Below, piece by piece: positions 34,365 to 43,467 of a DNA stretch of 64,000 nucleotides. This stretch comes from Methylocystis sp. (GTDB taxonomy: Bacteria > Pseudomonadota > Alphaproteobacteria > Rhizobiales > Beijerinckiaceae), in NCBI GenBank assembly GCA_022843405.1, contig JALHNQ010000003.1:57743-121742 (forward strand). The letters run 5' to 3'. The notes under the pieces are model-generated. The model was not told where the DNA came from and did not search any database. It worked only from the letters and a program-made list of their open reading frames with translations. The position numbers were made by a program, and so were the translations under genes. Numbering within the stretch: position 1 is the stretch's first letter; each line of letters starts with the position of its first letter.

Positions 34365-34868
34365 TTAGGCGCTCTTGAGCCGGCCGAAGCCTCGCGCATA
34401 GTCGACAATACCTTCCGCAGCCGGAAGCGCGCCGTTGAGCGCCAGCGCCATGAAATGCGGTCCCGCGTAGGGCGAACGAAAACCGGCTGCAAGCTCTGGT
34501 CGAAATCCGAAACGGCCATAAAAGGCGGCGTCGCCCAATACAAAAATCGCGCGCCACTGGTCGTCCTGCGCACGCGCCAGGCTCCAGCGCAACAGAGCGC
34601 TGGCGACGCCCTTGCTTCGATGCGCCGCTCCGACGGCGACAGGACCGAGCCCCAGCGCCGGAAAAGGAGCACTCATCCTGGACAGGGCGGCGTAGCCGAC
34701 GATGAGTTCATCGATGGCGGCGACGCAGCCGAAAACCAAGTCGCCGTCCTTGCGCAGCGCGTCGACGAGTTCGGCCTCGCCCGATCGCTTGAACGCCGCC
34801 GCGAGCAGTTCGCGTATGGCTGGATGATCTTCGGGCGTTTCCTCGCGAAGAACTACGATGCCGCTCAT
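34365..34868 (-). CDS. GNAT-family N-acetyltransferase
   Basis: LGLGPVAVGAAHRSKGVASALLRWSLARAQ...FVLGDAAFYGRFGFRPE. Confidence 0.88.
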   Translation of the reverse strand: MSGIVVLREETPEDHPAIRELLAAAFKRSGEAELVDALRKDGDLVFGCVAAIDELIVGYAALSRMSAPFPALGLGPVAVGAAHRSKGVASALLRWSLARAQDDQWRAIFVLGDAAFYGRFGFRPELAAGFRSPYAGPHFMALALNGALPAAEGIVDYARGFGRLKSA

Positions 34869-35914
34869 GGCGCAGGGTTGCTGTAGAGATGGTGGATGGC
34901 GTCGATGCGCCGCTCGATTTCCGGCGTGATCGTGAACGCCATCGAGGCGAGGTCGGTTTTGAGCTGCGCCATCGTCGTTGCGCCGATGATATTCGACGTG
35001 ACGAAGGGCCGCGACGTGACGAAGGCGATCGCAAGTTGCGCCGGATCGGCGCCGATATCCTGCGCCAGCGCCAGATAGGCGGCGATCGCTTGTTCGACTT
35101 CCGGCTTCTCATAGCGCTGCGCGCGCCCGAACAGCGTGGTGCGCGCGCCGGGCGGCCGCGCGCCGCCCTGATATTTGCCGGTAAGATAGCCTTGCGCGAG
35201 CGGCGAATAGGCGAGCAATCCGACGCGCTCGCGCTCGGCGAATTCGGCAAGGCCGATCTCGAAGGTGCGGTTGATAAGATTATAGGCGTTCTGGATCGAA
35301 ACGACGCGCGGCCCATGGCCGAGTTCGGCGGCGCGCAGGAAACGCGCCACGCCCCAGGGCGTTTCATTGGACAGGCCGATGTGACGGACCTTGCCGGCCT
35401 TGACGAGACGGCTCAGCGCGTCGATCGTCTCTTCGATCGGAACTTCGTCGCGCTTTGTCGGCTGCCGATAGGTCGTGCCGCCTGCGCCCCAAAGCGGCAA
35501 AGAGCGATCCGGCCAATGCAATTGGTAAAGGTCGATGTAGTCGGTCTGCAGCTGCTTGAGCGAGCTCTCGATCGCATGATCGATATTCTTGGCGTCGAGA
35601 ATGGTTCCGGCGCGCGCGGGGCGTAGCCAATTGGCGTCGCCGCGCCCGGCGACCTTGGTGGCGATGATCGCCTTATCGCGGTTCTTGCGCGCGGCGAGCC
35701 AGCTTCCGATGATGCGTTCGGTCGACCCTTGAGTCTCCGGTCGCGGCGGAATGGAGTAGATTTCCGCCGTATCGATGAAATTGACGCCGCAATCGAACGC
35801 ATAGTCCAATTGGGCATGGCCTTCCGCCTCGCTGTTCTGCTCTCCCCACATCATTGAGCCGAGACAGATTGCCGAAACCGAGAGGTCGCTATGTCCGAGT
35901 TTCCGGTATTCCAC
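34865..35914 (-). CDS. Aldo/keto reductase (Tas-like)
   Basis: MEYRKLGHSDLSVSAICLGSMMWGEQN...FIDTAEIYSIPP. Confidence 0.92.
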   Translation of the reverse strand: MEYRKLGHSDLSVSAICLGSMMWGEQNSEAEGHAQLDYAFDCGVNFIDTAEIYSIPPRPETQGSTERIIGSWLAARKNRDKAIIATKVAGRGDANWLRPARAGTILDAKNIDHAIESSLKQLQTDYIDLYQLHWPDRSLPLWGAGGTTYRQPTKRDEVPIEETIDALSRLVKAGKVRHIGLSNETPWGVARFLRAAELGHGPRVVSIQNAYNLINRTFEIGLAEFAERERVGLLAYSPLAQGYLTGKYQGGARPPGARTTLFGRAQRYEKPEVEQAIAAYLALAQDIGADPAQLAIAFVTSRPFVTSNIIGATTMAQLKTDLASMAFTITPEIERRIDAIHHLYSNPAP

Positions 35915-36014
35915 GAAGCGATCCCTAACGAGGCCGCGACCAGGCGCTCATCGGAGCGACGCGAGACGTCGACGAAATTCCGCCTTCACGGCGAAGGATG
36001 CGCGCCCGATCTCC

Positions 36015-36848
36015 CTATCGTTTCTTTTCGCTGACAAGTTCGAGAAGGCCGACTCTTTCGAACTCATCGGCGACGCGCGCCAGCCAGGTCCGGACGTAAC
36101 CGCGCAACACAAAGGAATGTTCGGCCGGCTGGCCCTGCGCATCCTGATTGGCGATGAATGTCGAGAAGGGCGCGCCGGACAGTTCGACCTGCTCATAGGC
36201 GAGTTCGCTGAGCCTGGGGATGGTGATCTCCCCCGAGGTGACGACATGCTCGAAATATTTCGCGTGGGTTTGCGGATCCCATTCGAAGAAGGTCGTGTCG
36301 TTGACGTGGTTCTTCACCATGAAGTAATTGGCGTCCGCGACATAGGGCGCAATCTCGGCGATTTCCTCCAGCGAAGAGATGGAGGGGCCGATCACATGCA
36401 GCAGGACGAAGCGGAATTCGCCGCCCTTCACCGCATCGAAAAAGCCGATCTCGTCGAGCGCTCGAAGCGCCGGGCTCAGACCGCCGGCACGCACGTCAAT
36501 CACGCTGACCTTGGCTTGCGACGTATTCAACGTATCGATGATTTTCATCTGGTCGGCGGGTTCGGTTAGATCGACGATCATCGTCTCGTCGGGGTGGAAG
36601 CGATGAAGCGTTCCGCGCGGCGTCTCGGTGTCGAAGGCGCGCGCATGAATATTGTTGAGCGAAAGAAAATCGAGGATCGCTCTGGCGATGGTCGTCTTGC
36701 CGACGCCGCCTTTGTCCGCGCCGACGAGAATGACCGCAGGACGAACCGCGACGTTCGAGGCGGAGACCGGAGACTCGGCCGTGCGAGCCTGACTTGGCCC
36801 TCGCTTGGCCGGCGTCGTCCTGGTGATCTTGACCGGCTTCTTAGCCAT
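36015..36848 (-). CDS. Orphan ParA/MinD-like P-loop ATPase
   Basis: Deviant Walker A GADKGGVGKTTIARA; ATG at 36848; no ParB-like partner adjacent. Confidence 0.75.
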   Translation of the reverse strand: MAKKPVKITRTTPAKRGPSQARTAESPVSASNVAVRPAVILVGADKGGVGKTTIARAILDFLSLNNIHARAFDTETPRGTLHRFHPDETMIVDLTEPADQMKIIDTLNTSQAKVSVIDVRAGGLSPALRALDEIGFFDAVKGGEFRFVLLHVIGPSISSLEEIAEIAPYVADANYFMVKNHVNDTTFFEWDPQTHAKYFEHVVTSGEITIPRLSELAYEQVELSGAPFSTFIANQDAQGQPAEHSFVLRGYVRTWLARVADEFERVGLLELVSEKKR

Positions 36849-36984
36849 GAGTGCTCCTATCGGATCTCGCGCTGGCGCCGCTAATGGGGGACAAGCGCGC
36901 AACAAACATGGTTTTCCGGCGCTTGTCAGCCCTGATTCAGCTAACCGCGGATGGCGCTCCAAATTGTGACAGGCTATAACAACA

Positions 36985-37001
36985 TAAAAAATATGTTATA
37001 T
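36985..37001. promoter_or_regulatory. AT-rich inverted repeat upstream of the sulfur-assimilation cluster
   Basis: AACATA-AAAAA-TATGTT within a low-GC stretch about 120 bp 5' of the ferredoxin gene. Confidence 0.45.
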
Positions 37002-37121
37002 TATATGAAGCTCCACAATTAGATCGTGAATTGACATTCGAGTGGTTTAGAGCTTTATGCGTTCGAAATACAGAACGTCCGCGGCGGCGCCCCGGAGCGG
37101 ACCAGTCGACGCGTCAACAAG

Positions 37122-37493
37122 ATGAGCAGCATCGAGAACATGGTGGCGCAACGGCCCGCCCAGTCGCCGCAGCAAACTCTGCCGACCCTTCATGTGGAGG
37201 ACCGTCACGGCGCGGTCCAAGAACTGGAGGCGGTCGAGGGTTGGCGGCTGATGGAGATTTTGCGCGACCATGGCGTCGGCATGGACAATACTTGCGGCGG
37301 CGCGCTCGCATGCGCGGAATGCCACGTCATCCTCGATGCGGAATGGGCGCGGCGCGTGCCGCCGCCGAACGAAGAGGAAATCGAAAAGCTCGATGAATTG
37401 CCGATGCTTTACGAACATTCGCGCCTGTCCTGCCAGATCATCTGGTCGGACGATATGAGCGGGCTTCGACTGAAGCTGGCGCAGGAAACGTGA
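37122..37493 (+). CDS. 2Fe-2S ferredoxin (adrenodoxin/ISC type)
   Basis: DNTCGGALACAECHVIL...RLSCQI, C-x5-C-x2-C...C ligand pattern. Confidence 0.88.
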   Translation: MSSIENMVAQRPAQSPQQTLPTLHVEDRHGAVQELEAVEGWRLMEILRDHGVGMDNTCGGALACAECHVILDAEWARRVPPPNEEEIEKLDELPMLYEHSRLSCQIIWSDDMSGLRLKLAQET

Positions 37494-37813
37494 TGGCCAA
37501 CTTCAAGCATCCGCAAATCCTCATCGCCTCGAATCTGACCGACGGCGAAGTGGTGTTTCTCGGCGCGTCTGGCTGGGAGCGCGACCATCGCCGCGCCCGC
37601 GTCGCGCTGAACGCCGAAGAGGCTGCGGCGCTCGAAGCTTCGGGCAAGCGCGACATTTCGGCCAATCGCGTGGTCGACGTTTATCTCGCCGACGTCGAAA
37701 TCGGCGGGGATGGCGCGCCCACGCCTATGCATTATCGCGAGAGAATGCGCGTGAAGGGGCCGAGCGTGCGGCTCGATCTCGGCAAGCAGGCGGCGAGCGG
37801 AGGCGCGCCATGA
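37493..37813 (+). CDS. DUF2849-family protein
   Basis: NFKHPQILIASNLTDGEVVFLGASGWERDHRRARVALNAEEAAAL; next to cysI as in other Rhizobiales. Confidence 0.75.
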   Translation: MANFKHPQILIASNLTDGEVVFLGASGWERDHRRARVALNAEEAAALEASGKRDISANRVVDVYLADVEIGGDGAPTPMHYRERMRVKGPSVRLDLGKQAASGGAP

Positions 37814-39534
37814 CGGCGGTCGATTTGCGCGTCGCGCAGCGGCCCAACGCGCCGTTGACGACCTATCGTTACGACGAATATGACGCGGCCTTTGTGCGCG
37901 AGCGGGTAGCGGAGTTTCGCGAACAGGTGCGCCGCCGGCTTTCCGGCGCGCTGACCGAAGAGGAGTTCCGCCCGTTCCGCTTGATGAACGGACTCTATCT
38001 CCAGCTTCACGCCTATATGCTGCGCGTCGCCATTCCCTATGGCACGCTGACCGCGCGCCAGATGCGTCGGCTCGCCGACATCGCCGACAAATGGGACAAG
38101 GGCTACGGCCATTTCACGACGCGCCAGAACCTGCAGTACAATTGGCCCAAACTCGTCGATACGCCCGACATTCTCGAAGCGCTCGCCGACGTCGAGATGC
38201 ACGCCATCCAGACCTCCGGCAATTGCATCCGCAATGTGACGGCCGATCATTTCGCCGGCGTCGCGCCGGATGAAATCGAAGATCCGCGCCCGACGGCGGA
38301 GTTTCTTCGCCAATGGTCGAGCTTGCATCCTGAGTTTTCGTTTCTGCCGCGCAAATTCAAGATCGCGGTGACGGGCGCCGAGCACGACCGCGCCGCGATC
38401 ATGGTGCATGACATCGGCCTGCGCATCGTCAGAAACGCCGCGGGCGAGACCGGCTATCAGGTCGTCGTCGGCGGCGGTCTCGGCCGTTCGCCCTTCGTCG
38501 GCAAGGTCGTCGGCGACTTCGTGCCGCGGCATGATTTGCTCGCCTTTCTCGAAGCGATCATGCGCGTCTACAACCGCTTCGGCCGGCGCGACAACAAATA
38601 TAAGGCGCGCATCAAAATTCTCGTCCATGAGAAGGGAATCGACGACATCCGCGCTGACGTCGAAGCTGAATTCGCCGCGATGGACCGCTCGGTTTTCGCC
38701 CATGATCCAGAAGAATTCGAGCGCGTCGCCGGCTTCTTCGCGCCGCCGCCCTATGAAACGCTGCCGCGCGACTCTCAAATGCTGCGCGCCGCGAAACTGG
38801 AAACGCCGGCTTTCGCCAATTTCGCCGACGTCAACGTCAGCGCGCATAAAATCCCCGGCTACGCCATCGTCACGGTTTCATTGAAGCCGATCGGCGGCGT
38901 CCCCGGCGACGCCACCTCCGATCAGATGCGCGTGCTGGCCGACGCCAGCGAGCGCTTCGGCTTCGGCGAATTGCGCGTCAGCCATGAGCAGAACATCATC
39001 CTGCCGCATGTGAAGCAGGACGATCTCTTTGCGCTGTGGCTCATGCTCGACGCCGCTGGATTGGCGACCGCGAACGCCGGTCTCGTCTCCGACATTATCG
39101 CATGCCCGGGTATGGATTACTGCTCGCTCGCCACCGCCCGCTCAATTCCGATCGCGCAGGCGATCTCGAAACGATTTGCGGACATGTCGCGGCAGCGGCG
39201 CATCGGCAAGCTCGGCATCAAAATCTCCGGCTGCATTAATGCCTGCGGCCATCATCATGTTGGCGCGATCGGCATTCTTGGTCTCGAAAAAAAGGGCCAG
39301 GAATCCTATCAGATCACGCTCGGCGGCGATCCGACATTTTCGGCGTCGATCGGCGAAATTCTGGGACCTGGGGTCACCTCCGAGCAGGTGCCCGACGTGA
39401 TCGAACATCTCGTCGATTTCTACCTCGCGGAACGCGAGGAGGGCGAAGCCTTCATCGACACCTGGCGGCGCATCGGTCATGCGCGCTTCAAAGACGCCTT
39501 GCGTCGGGAGGGCGAAGATGGCGCTGATATCTGA
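37810..39534 (+). CDS. cysI: Nitrite/sulfite reductase hemoprotein
   Basis: FTTRQNLQYNWPKL; siroheme/4Fe-4S motifs CPGMDYCSLA and SGCINACGHHHVG. Confidence 0.92.
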   Translation: MTAVDLRVAQRPNAPLTTYRYDEYDAAFVRERVAEFREQVRRRLSGALTEEEFRPFRLMNGLYLQLHAYMLRVAIPYGTLTARQMRRLADIADKWDKGYGHFTTRQNLQYNWPKLVDTPDILEALADVEMHAIQTSGNCIRNVTADHFAGVAPDEIEDPRPTAEFLRQWSSLHPEFSFLPRKFKIAVTGAEHDRAAIMVHDIGLRIVRNAAGETGYQVVVGGGLGRSPFVGKVVGDFVPRHDLLAFLEAIMRVYNRFGRRDNKYKARIKILVHEKGIDDIRADVEAEFAAMDRSVFAHDPEEFERVAGFFAPPPYETLPRDSQMLRAAKLETPAFANFADVNVSAHKIPGYAIVTVSLKPIGGVPGDATSDQMRVLADASERFGFGELRVSHEQNIILPHVKQDDLFALWLMLDAAGLATANAGLVSDIIACPGMDYCSLATARSIPIAQAISKRFADMSRQRRIGKLGIKISGCINACGHHHVGAIGILGLEKKGQESYQITLGGDPTFSASIGEILGPGVTSEQVPDVIEHLVDFYLAEREEGEAFIDTWRRIGHARFKDALRREGEDGADI

Positions 39535-40024
39535 CGGCAGCTTCATCGAGGACGACTGGCGGCGCCTCGCTGAAGAAGAAGCGCTGCCGAAAGCGGGAAA
39601 GGTCATCGTGTCGCTCGCCCGGCTTCAACATGCGCTGGAGGTCCTTGGGACCGAGTCGACGCTTGGCGTGATCGTTCCCAACACGACCGAGCTTTCGGCC
39701 CTCATCGAGGCGTTGCCGCGACTGGAACTTGTCTCAATCTCCTTCCCCGCCTTTTCCGACGGCCGCGGCTTCTCTCTGGCGCGCCTATTGCGGCGCGCGG
39801 GATTTAGGGGCGAGCTTCGCGCCAGCGGGCGGCTCGTCGCCGACCAATATTCCCACGCGGTCGGCTGCGGCTTCGACAAGATCGAAATTCCGGACGAACT
39901 TGCCGAGCGCCAGGGTGAAGAACAATGGCGCGCCGCGCTCAACGCCTATGCGATGAGCTATCAGCGCGGCTATCCCGGGCGCGGCTCGATTCTCGAGGCG
40001 CGGCGGAGGGCGGCGCGACCATGA
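39518..40024 (+). CDS. DUF934-family protein
   Basis: FPAFSDGRGFSLARLLRRAGFRGELRASGRLVADQYSHAVGCGFD. Confidence 0.88.
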   Translation: MALISDGSFIEDDWRRLAEEEALPKAGKVIVSLARLQHALEVLGTESTLGVIVPNTTELSALIEALPRLELVSISFPAFSDGRGFSLARLLRRAGFRGELRASGRLVADQYSHAVGCGFDKIEIPDELAERQGEEQWRAALNAYAMSYQRGYPGRGSILEARRRAARP

Positions 40025-40770
40025 AGGCTTCGATCGCTGAAACGCTGGGGCCGCGGTTAGCGCCGCTCGATGTCGACCATCGTTTGCTGCTGCTGCGCGA
40101 ATTCATTCCCGGCCGGATCGTCTTCACCACGAGTTTCGGGATAGAGGATCAGCTCGTCGCGCATTCGATCTTCACGCAGGGTCTCGACATCGACGTCGCA
40201 ACGATCGATACGGGCCGGCTGTTTCCTGAAACCTATGAGCTGTGGGAGCGCACCGAAGCGCGCTATGCGCGACGCATTCGCACGGTCTATCCGCAGGCCG
40301 CGCCACTTGAAACGCTGATCGAGGAGCAGGGCATCAACGGCTTCTATCATTCGGTGGAGGCGCGCAAGGCCTGCTGCCATGTGCGCAAGGTCGAGCCGCT
40401 GTCGCGGCTGCTTGCCGGCGTTTCGGTCTGGGTGACGGGGCTGCGAGCGGATCAGTCGCTGGCGCGTGCCGACGCGCCCGTCATCGCCTTTGACGAGACG
40501 CACAGGCTGCTCAAGCTCAATCCGCTCGCAGACTATGCGCGTGACGCCGTCGTCGCGGCGGTCGAGGAGTTTTCCGTGCCGATCAACGATCTCCACGCCA
40601 AGGGCTTTCTGTCGATCGGCTGCGCGCCATGCACGCGCGCCGTGCTTCCTGGCGAGAGCGAGCGCGCCGGCCGCTGGTGGTGGGAAGACGACGGCAAGAA
40701 GGAATGCGGCCTTCATATCGGCGAAGACGGCGTGTTGCGCCGCGGGGCGCCGCAAGAGGCGAACCAATGA
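40021..40770 (+). CDS. cysH: Phosphoadenylyl/adenylyl-sulfate reductase
   Basis: [41 protein letters not shown]. Confidence 0.92.
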   Translation: MKASIAETLGPRLAPLDVDHRLLLLREFIPGRIVFTTSFGIEDQLVAHSIFTQGLDIDVATIDTGRLFPETYELWERTEARYARRIRTVYPQAAPLETLIEEQGINGFYHSVEARKACCHVRKVEPLSRLLAGVSVWVTGLRADQSLARADAPVIAFDETHRLLKLNPLADYARDAVVAAVEEFSVPINDLHAKGFLSIGCAPCTRAVLPGESERAGRWWWEDDGKKECGLHIGEDGVLRRGAPQEANQ

Positions 40771-41684
40771 CCGCGCTCGCCGTTCGTCCGCTCGGCTATC
40801 TCGATCGACTCGAGGCCGAGAGCATCCATATCATGCGCGAGACCGTCGCCGAATGCGAGCGGCCGGTGATGCTCTATTCGATCGGCAAGGATTCGGCGGC
40901 GATGCTGCACGTCGCCATGAAGGCCTTTTATCCGTCCAAGCCGCCGTTTCCGCTGCTCCATGTCAATACGACATGGAAATTTCGCGAGATGATCGAATTT
41001 CGCGACCGTCGGGTGAAGGAGCTTGGCGTCGAACTGATCGAATATATCAATCCCAAAGGGATTGAGATGAACATCAGCCCTTTTGTCCATGGCTCGAAGC
41101 TTCACACCGAGATCATGAAGACCGAGGCGCTGAAGCAGGCGCTGGATAAATATGGGTTCGACGCCGCCTTTGGCGGCGCGCGGCGCGATGAAGAGAAATC
41201 GCGCGCCAAGGAGCGCGTGCTTTCGTTTCGCACGGCGCAGCACCGCTGGGACCCGAAAAATCAGCGGCCGGAATTCTGGCGTCTCTACAACACGCGTAAA
41301 GCGCCAGGCGAAAGCCTGCGCGTGTTTCCAATGTCCAATTGGACCGAGGCGGATATTTGGGACTATATCGCGCGCGAAAACATTCCGGTCGTTCCGCTCT
41401 ATTTTGCCAAAGAGCGGCCAGTCGTGCGCCGCGGCGGCACGCTCATCATGGTCGACGACAATCGCATGGAACTCGCGCCCGGCGAAGAGATCGAAAATAA
41501 GATGGTGCGGTTTCGCACGCTCGGCTGCTATCCGCTGACCGGCGCCATAGAAAGCAACGCCGCCGGTCTCGACGAGATCATTACGGAAATGCGCGAGAGC
41601 CGCTCTTCGGAGCGCCAGGGACGGCTCATCGACCACGACGGCTCCAGTTCGATGGAGCAAAAGAAGCAGGAAGGGTATTTCTAA
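40767..41684 (+). CDS. cysD: Sulfate adenylyltransferase subunit 2
   Basis: [40 protein letters not shown]. Confidence 0.96.
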   Translation: MTALAVRPLGYLDRLEAESIHIMRETVAECERPVMLYSIGKDSAAMLHVAMKAFYPSKPPFPLLHVNTTWKFREMIEFRDRRVKELGVELIEYINPKGIEMNISPFVHGSKLHTEIMKTEALKQALDKYGFDAAFGGARRDEEKSRAKERVLSFRTAQHRWDPKNQRPEFWRLYNTRKAPGESLRVFPMSNWTEADIWDYIARENIPVVPLYFAKERPVVRRGGTLIMVDDNRMELAPGEEIENKMVRFRTLGCYPLTGAIESNAAGLDEIITEMRESRSSERQGRLIDHDGSSSMEQKKQEGYF

Positions 41685-41685
41685 C

Positions 41686-43314
41686 ATGCACGGCGCCGTC
41701 GCCACCGCTATGCCGTCGCGCGCGCCTGCGCGACTGGGCGGCGAAAAGCCGCTGTTGCGGTTCATCACCTGCGGCTCGGTCGACGACGGCAAATCGACGT
41801 TGATCGGGCGCCTGCTCTACGACGCCGATCTTGCGCCCGACGACATTATCGCGGCGCTGGAAAGCGACTCAAAGAAGCACGGCACTCAGGGCGAGGCGCT
41901 GGATTTCGCGCTGCTCGTCGACGGCCTTGCGGCTGAGCGCGAACAGGGCATCACCATCGACGTCGCCTATCGCTATTTCGCGACCGACCGGCGCAAATTC
42001 ATCGTCGCCGACACGCCGGGTCACGAGCAATATACCCGCAACATGGCGGTCGGCGCTTCGACCGCCGATCTCGCCATTCTGCTTGTCGACGCGCGCAAGG
42101 GCATTCTGCCGCAAACCCGCCGGCATAGCGTCATCACCTCGATGTTCGGCGTGCGCCATGTCGTCGTCGCGGTCAACAAAATGGACCTTGTCGGCTATAG
42201 CGAAGACGTTTTTCGCAAGATCGAGGCGGATTTTCGCGCATTCGCCGAGAGTCTTCGCTTTGCGTCGATCTATGTCGCGCCGCTCGTGGCGACGGACGGA
42301 GACAATCTCGTCCACGCCAGCGCAAACATGCCCTGGCACGAAGGTCCGCCGCTTCTCTCTTATCTCGAAGGCGTCGCCGTGGACGACGCGATGGCGATCG
42401 CGCCCTTTCGCATGCCCGTGCAATGGGTGAATCGGCCCAATCTCGACTTCCGCGGCTTCTCCGGCTTCATCAGCGGCGGCAACATCCGGCCCGGCGATAT
42501 CGTGCGCATTCTGCCGTCAGGCCGCGATACGCGCGTCGCCAGAATCGTCACCTTTGACGGCGATCTCGACAGCGCCGTCTCAGGTCAGTCGGCGACGCTG
42601 ACGCTCGCCGAGGAAATCGACGTTTCGCGCGGCGATCTTTTGTGTTCGCCAGTCTCGCCCGCGAAAATCGGCGATCGTCTCGAGGCTAAGCTCTTATGGC
42701 TCGTGCGCGAACCGCTTGTCGCCGGCAAGAGCTATCTGTTGAAGCTCGGCGCGAAAACCGCGCCTGCCGCCGTCACAGTCATCGATACGCGCATCGATAT
42801 TGAAACCGGTCAGTCGCAGCCGCTCCCCGGGGACTCGACGCTCGCGTTCAACGAAATCGGCGACGTGCGCCTGTCGCTCGAAACAATGATCGCCTGTGAC
42901 CCTTATCTCGAAAATCGCGAAACAGGCGGATTCATTCTCATCGATCGCATCACCAATGAAACGGTCGCGGTCGGCATGGTTAGAGCGGTCGCCGCGTCGA
43001 ACGGCCGCGCGGCGCCGCCGCTGACCGAGCTGAGCTACGCCTCCATGGAAGGCCTGCCGCTGGCGCGGGAGTCGTTCAAGCCGACGCCGACGCGCAGTTT
43101 GGTGAAGGCGCTTTCCTGGCTCCTGCCGGCGAGCGTTTCAATTTTCCTGATCGTTTTCGCCTTCGTCGAAAGCATAGAACTCGCCGCGAAAATCACCGGC
43201 GTCGAATTGGTGGCGATCTTCGCCCTCTATTATTTGCACGAGCGGTTCTGGTCGCGATTGAATTTCGGACTTGCGCCGGAAGAAGTGCGCAGCGGAGACG
43301 ATCCGGGCCTGTGA
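41686..43314 (+). CDS. cysN: Sulfate adenylyltransferase subunit 1 with C-terminal DUF2061-like membrane domain
   Basis: GTPase motifs GSVDDGKSTLIGRLLYD, DTPGHEQYTRNM, NKMDLVGY; C-terminus TRSLVKALSWLLPASVSIFLIVFAFVESIELAAKITGVELVAIFALYYLHERFWSRL. Confidence 0.92.
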   Translation: MHGAVATAMPSRAPARLGGEKPLLRFITCGSVDDGKSTLIGRLLYDADLAPDDIIAALESDSKKHGTQGEALDFALLVDGLAAEREQGITIDVAYRYFATDRRKFIVADTPGHEQYTRNMAVGASTADLAILLVDARKGILPQTRRHSVITSMFGVRHVVVAVNKMDLVGYSEDVFRKIEADFRAFAESLRFASIYVAPLVATDGDNLVHASANMPWHEGPPLLSYLEGVAVDDAMAIAPFRMPVQWVNRPNLDFRGFSGFISGGNIRPGDIVRILPSGRDTRVARIVTFDGDLDSAVSGQSATLTLAEEIDVSRGDLLCSPVSPAKIGDRLEAKLLWLVREPLVAGKSYLLKLGAKTAPAAVTVIDTRIDIETGQSQPLPGDSTLAFNEIGDVRLSLETMIACDPYLENRETGGFILIDRITNETVAVGMVRAVAASNGRAAPPLTELSYASMEGLPLARESFKPTPTRSLVKALSWLLPASVSIFLIVFAFVESIELAAKITGVELVAIFALYYLHERFWSRLNFGLAPEEVRSGDDPGL

Positions 43315-43345
43315 TAAGAATTGCGGCAGATCCCGAGCCGGGGCC

Positions 43346-43453
43346 TGTCATTCCCTGCAGGCCGAAGGCCTGACCGGGAATCCAGAGCCAATCCAAGAAT
43401 GCTGGTCTTGCTCTGGATTCCCCGATCGTGCTTTGCGCGTCGAGATTGACCTG
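43346..43453. repeat. Dispersed palindromic repeat (family A, copy 1)
   Basis: tgtcattccctgcaggccgaaggcctgaccgggaatccagagc...gctctggattcccc; matches 57063-57172. Confidence 0.8.
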
Positions 43454-43467
43454 TGAGTGGTGCGCCT

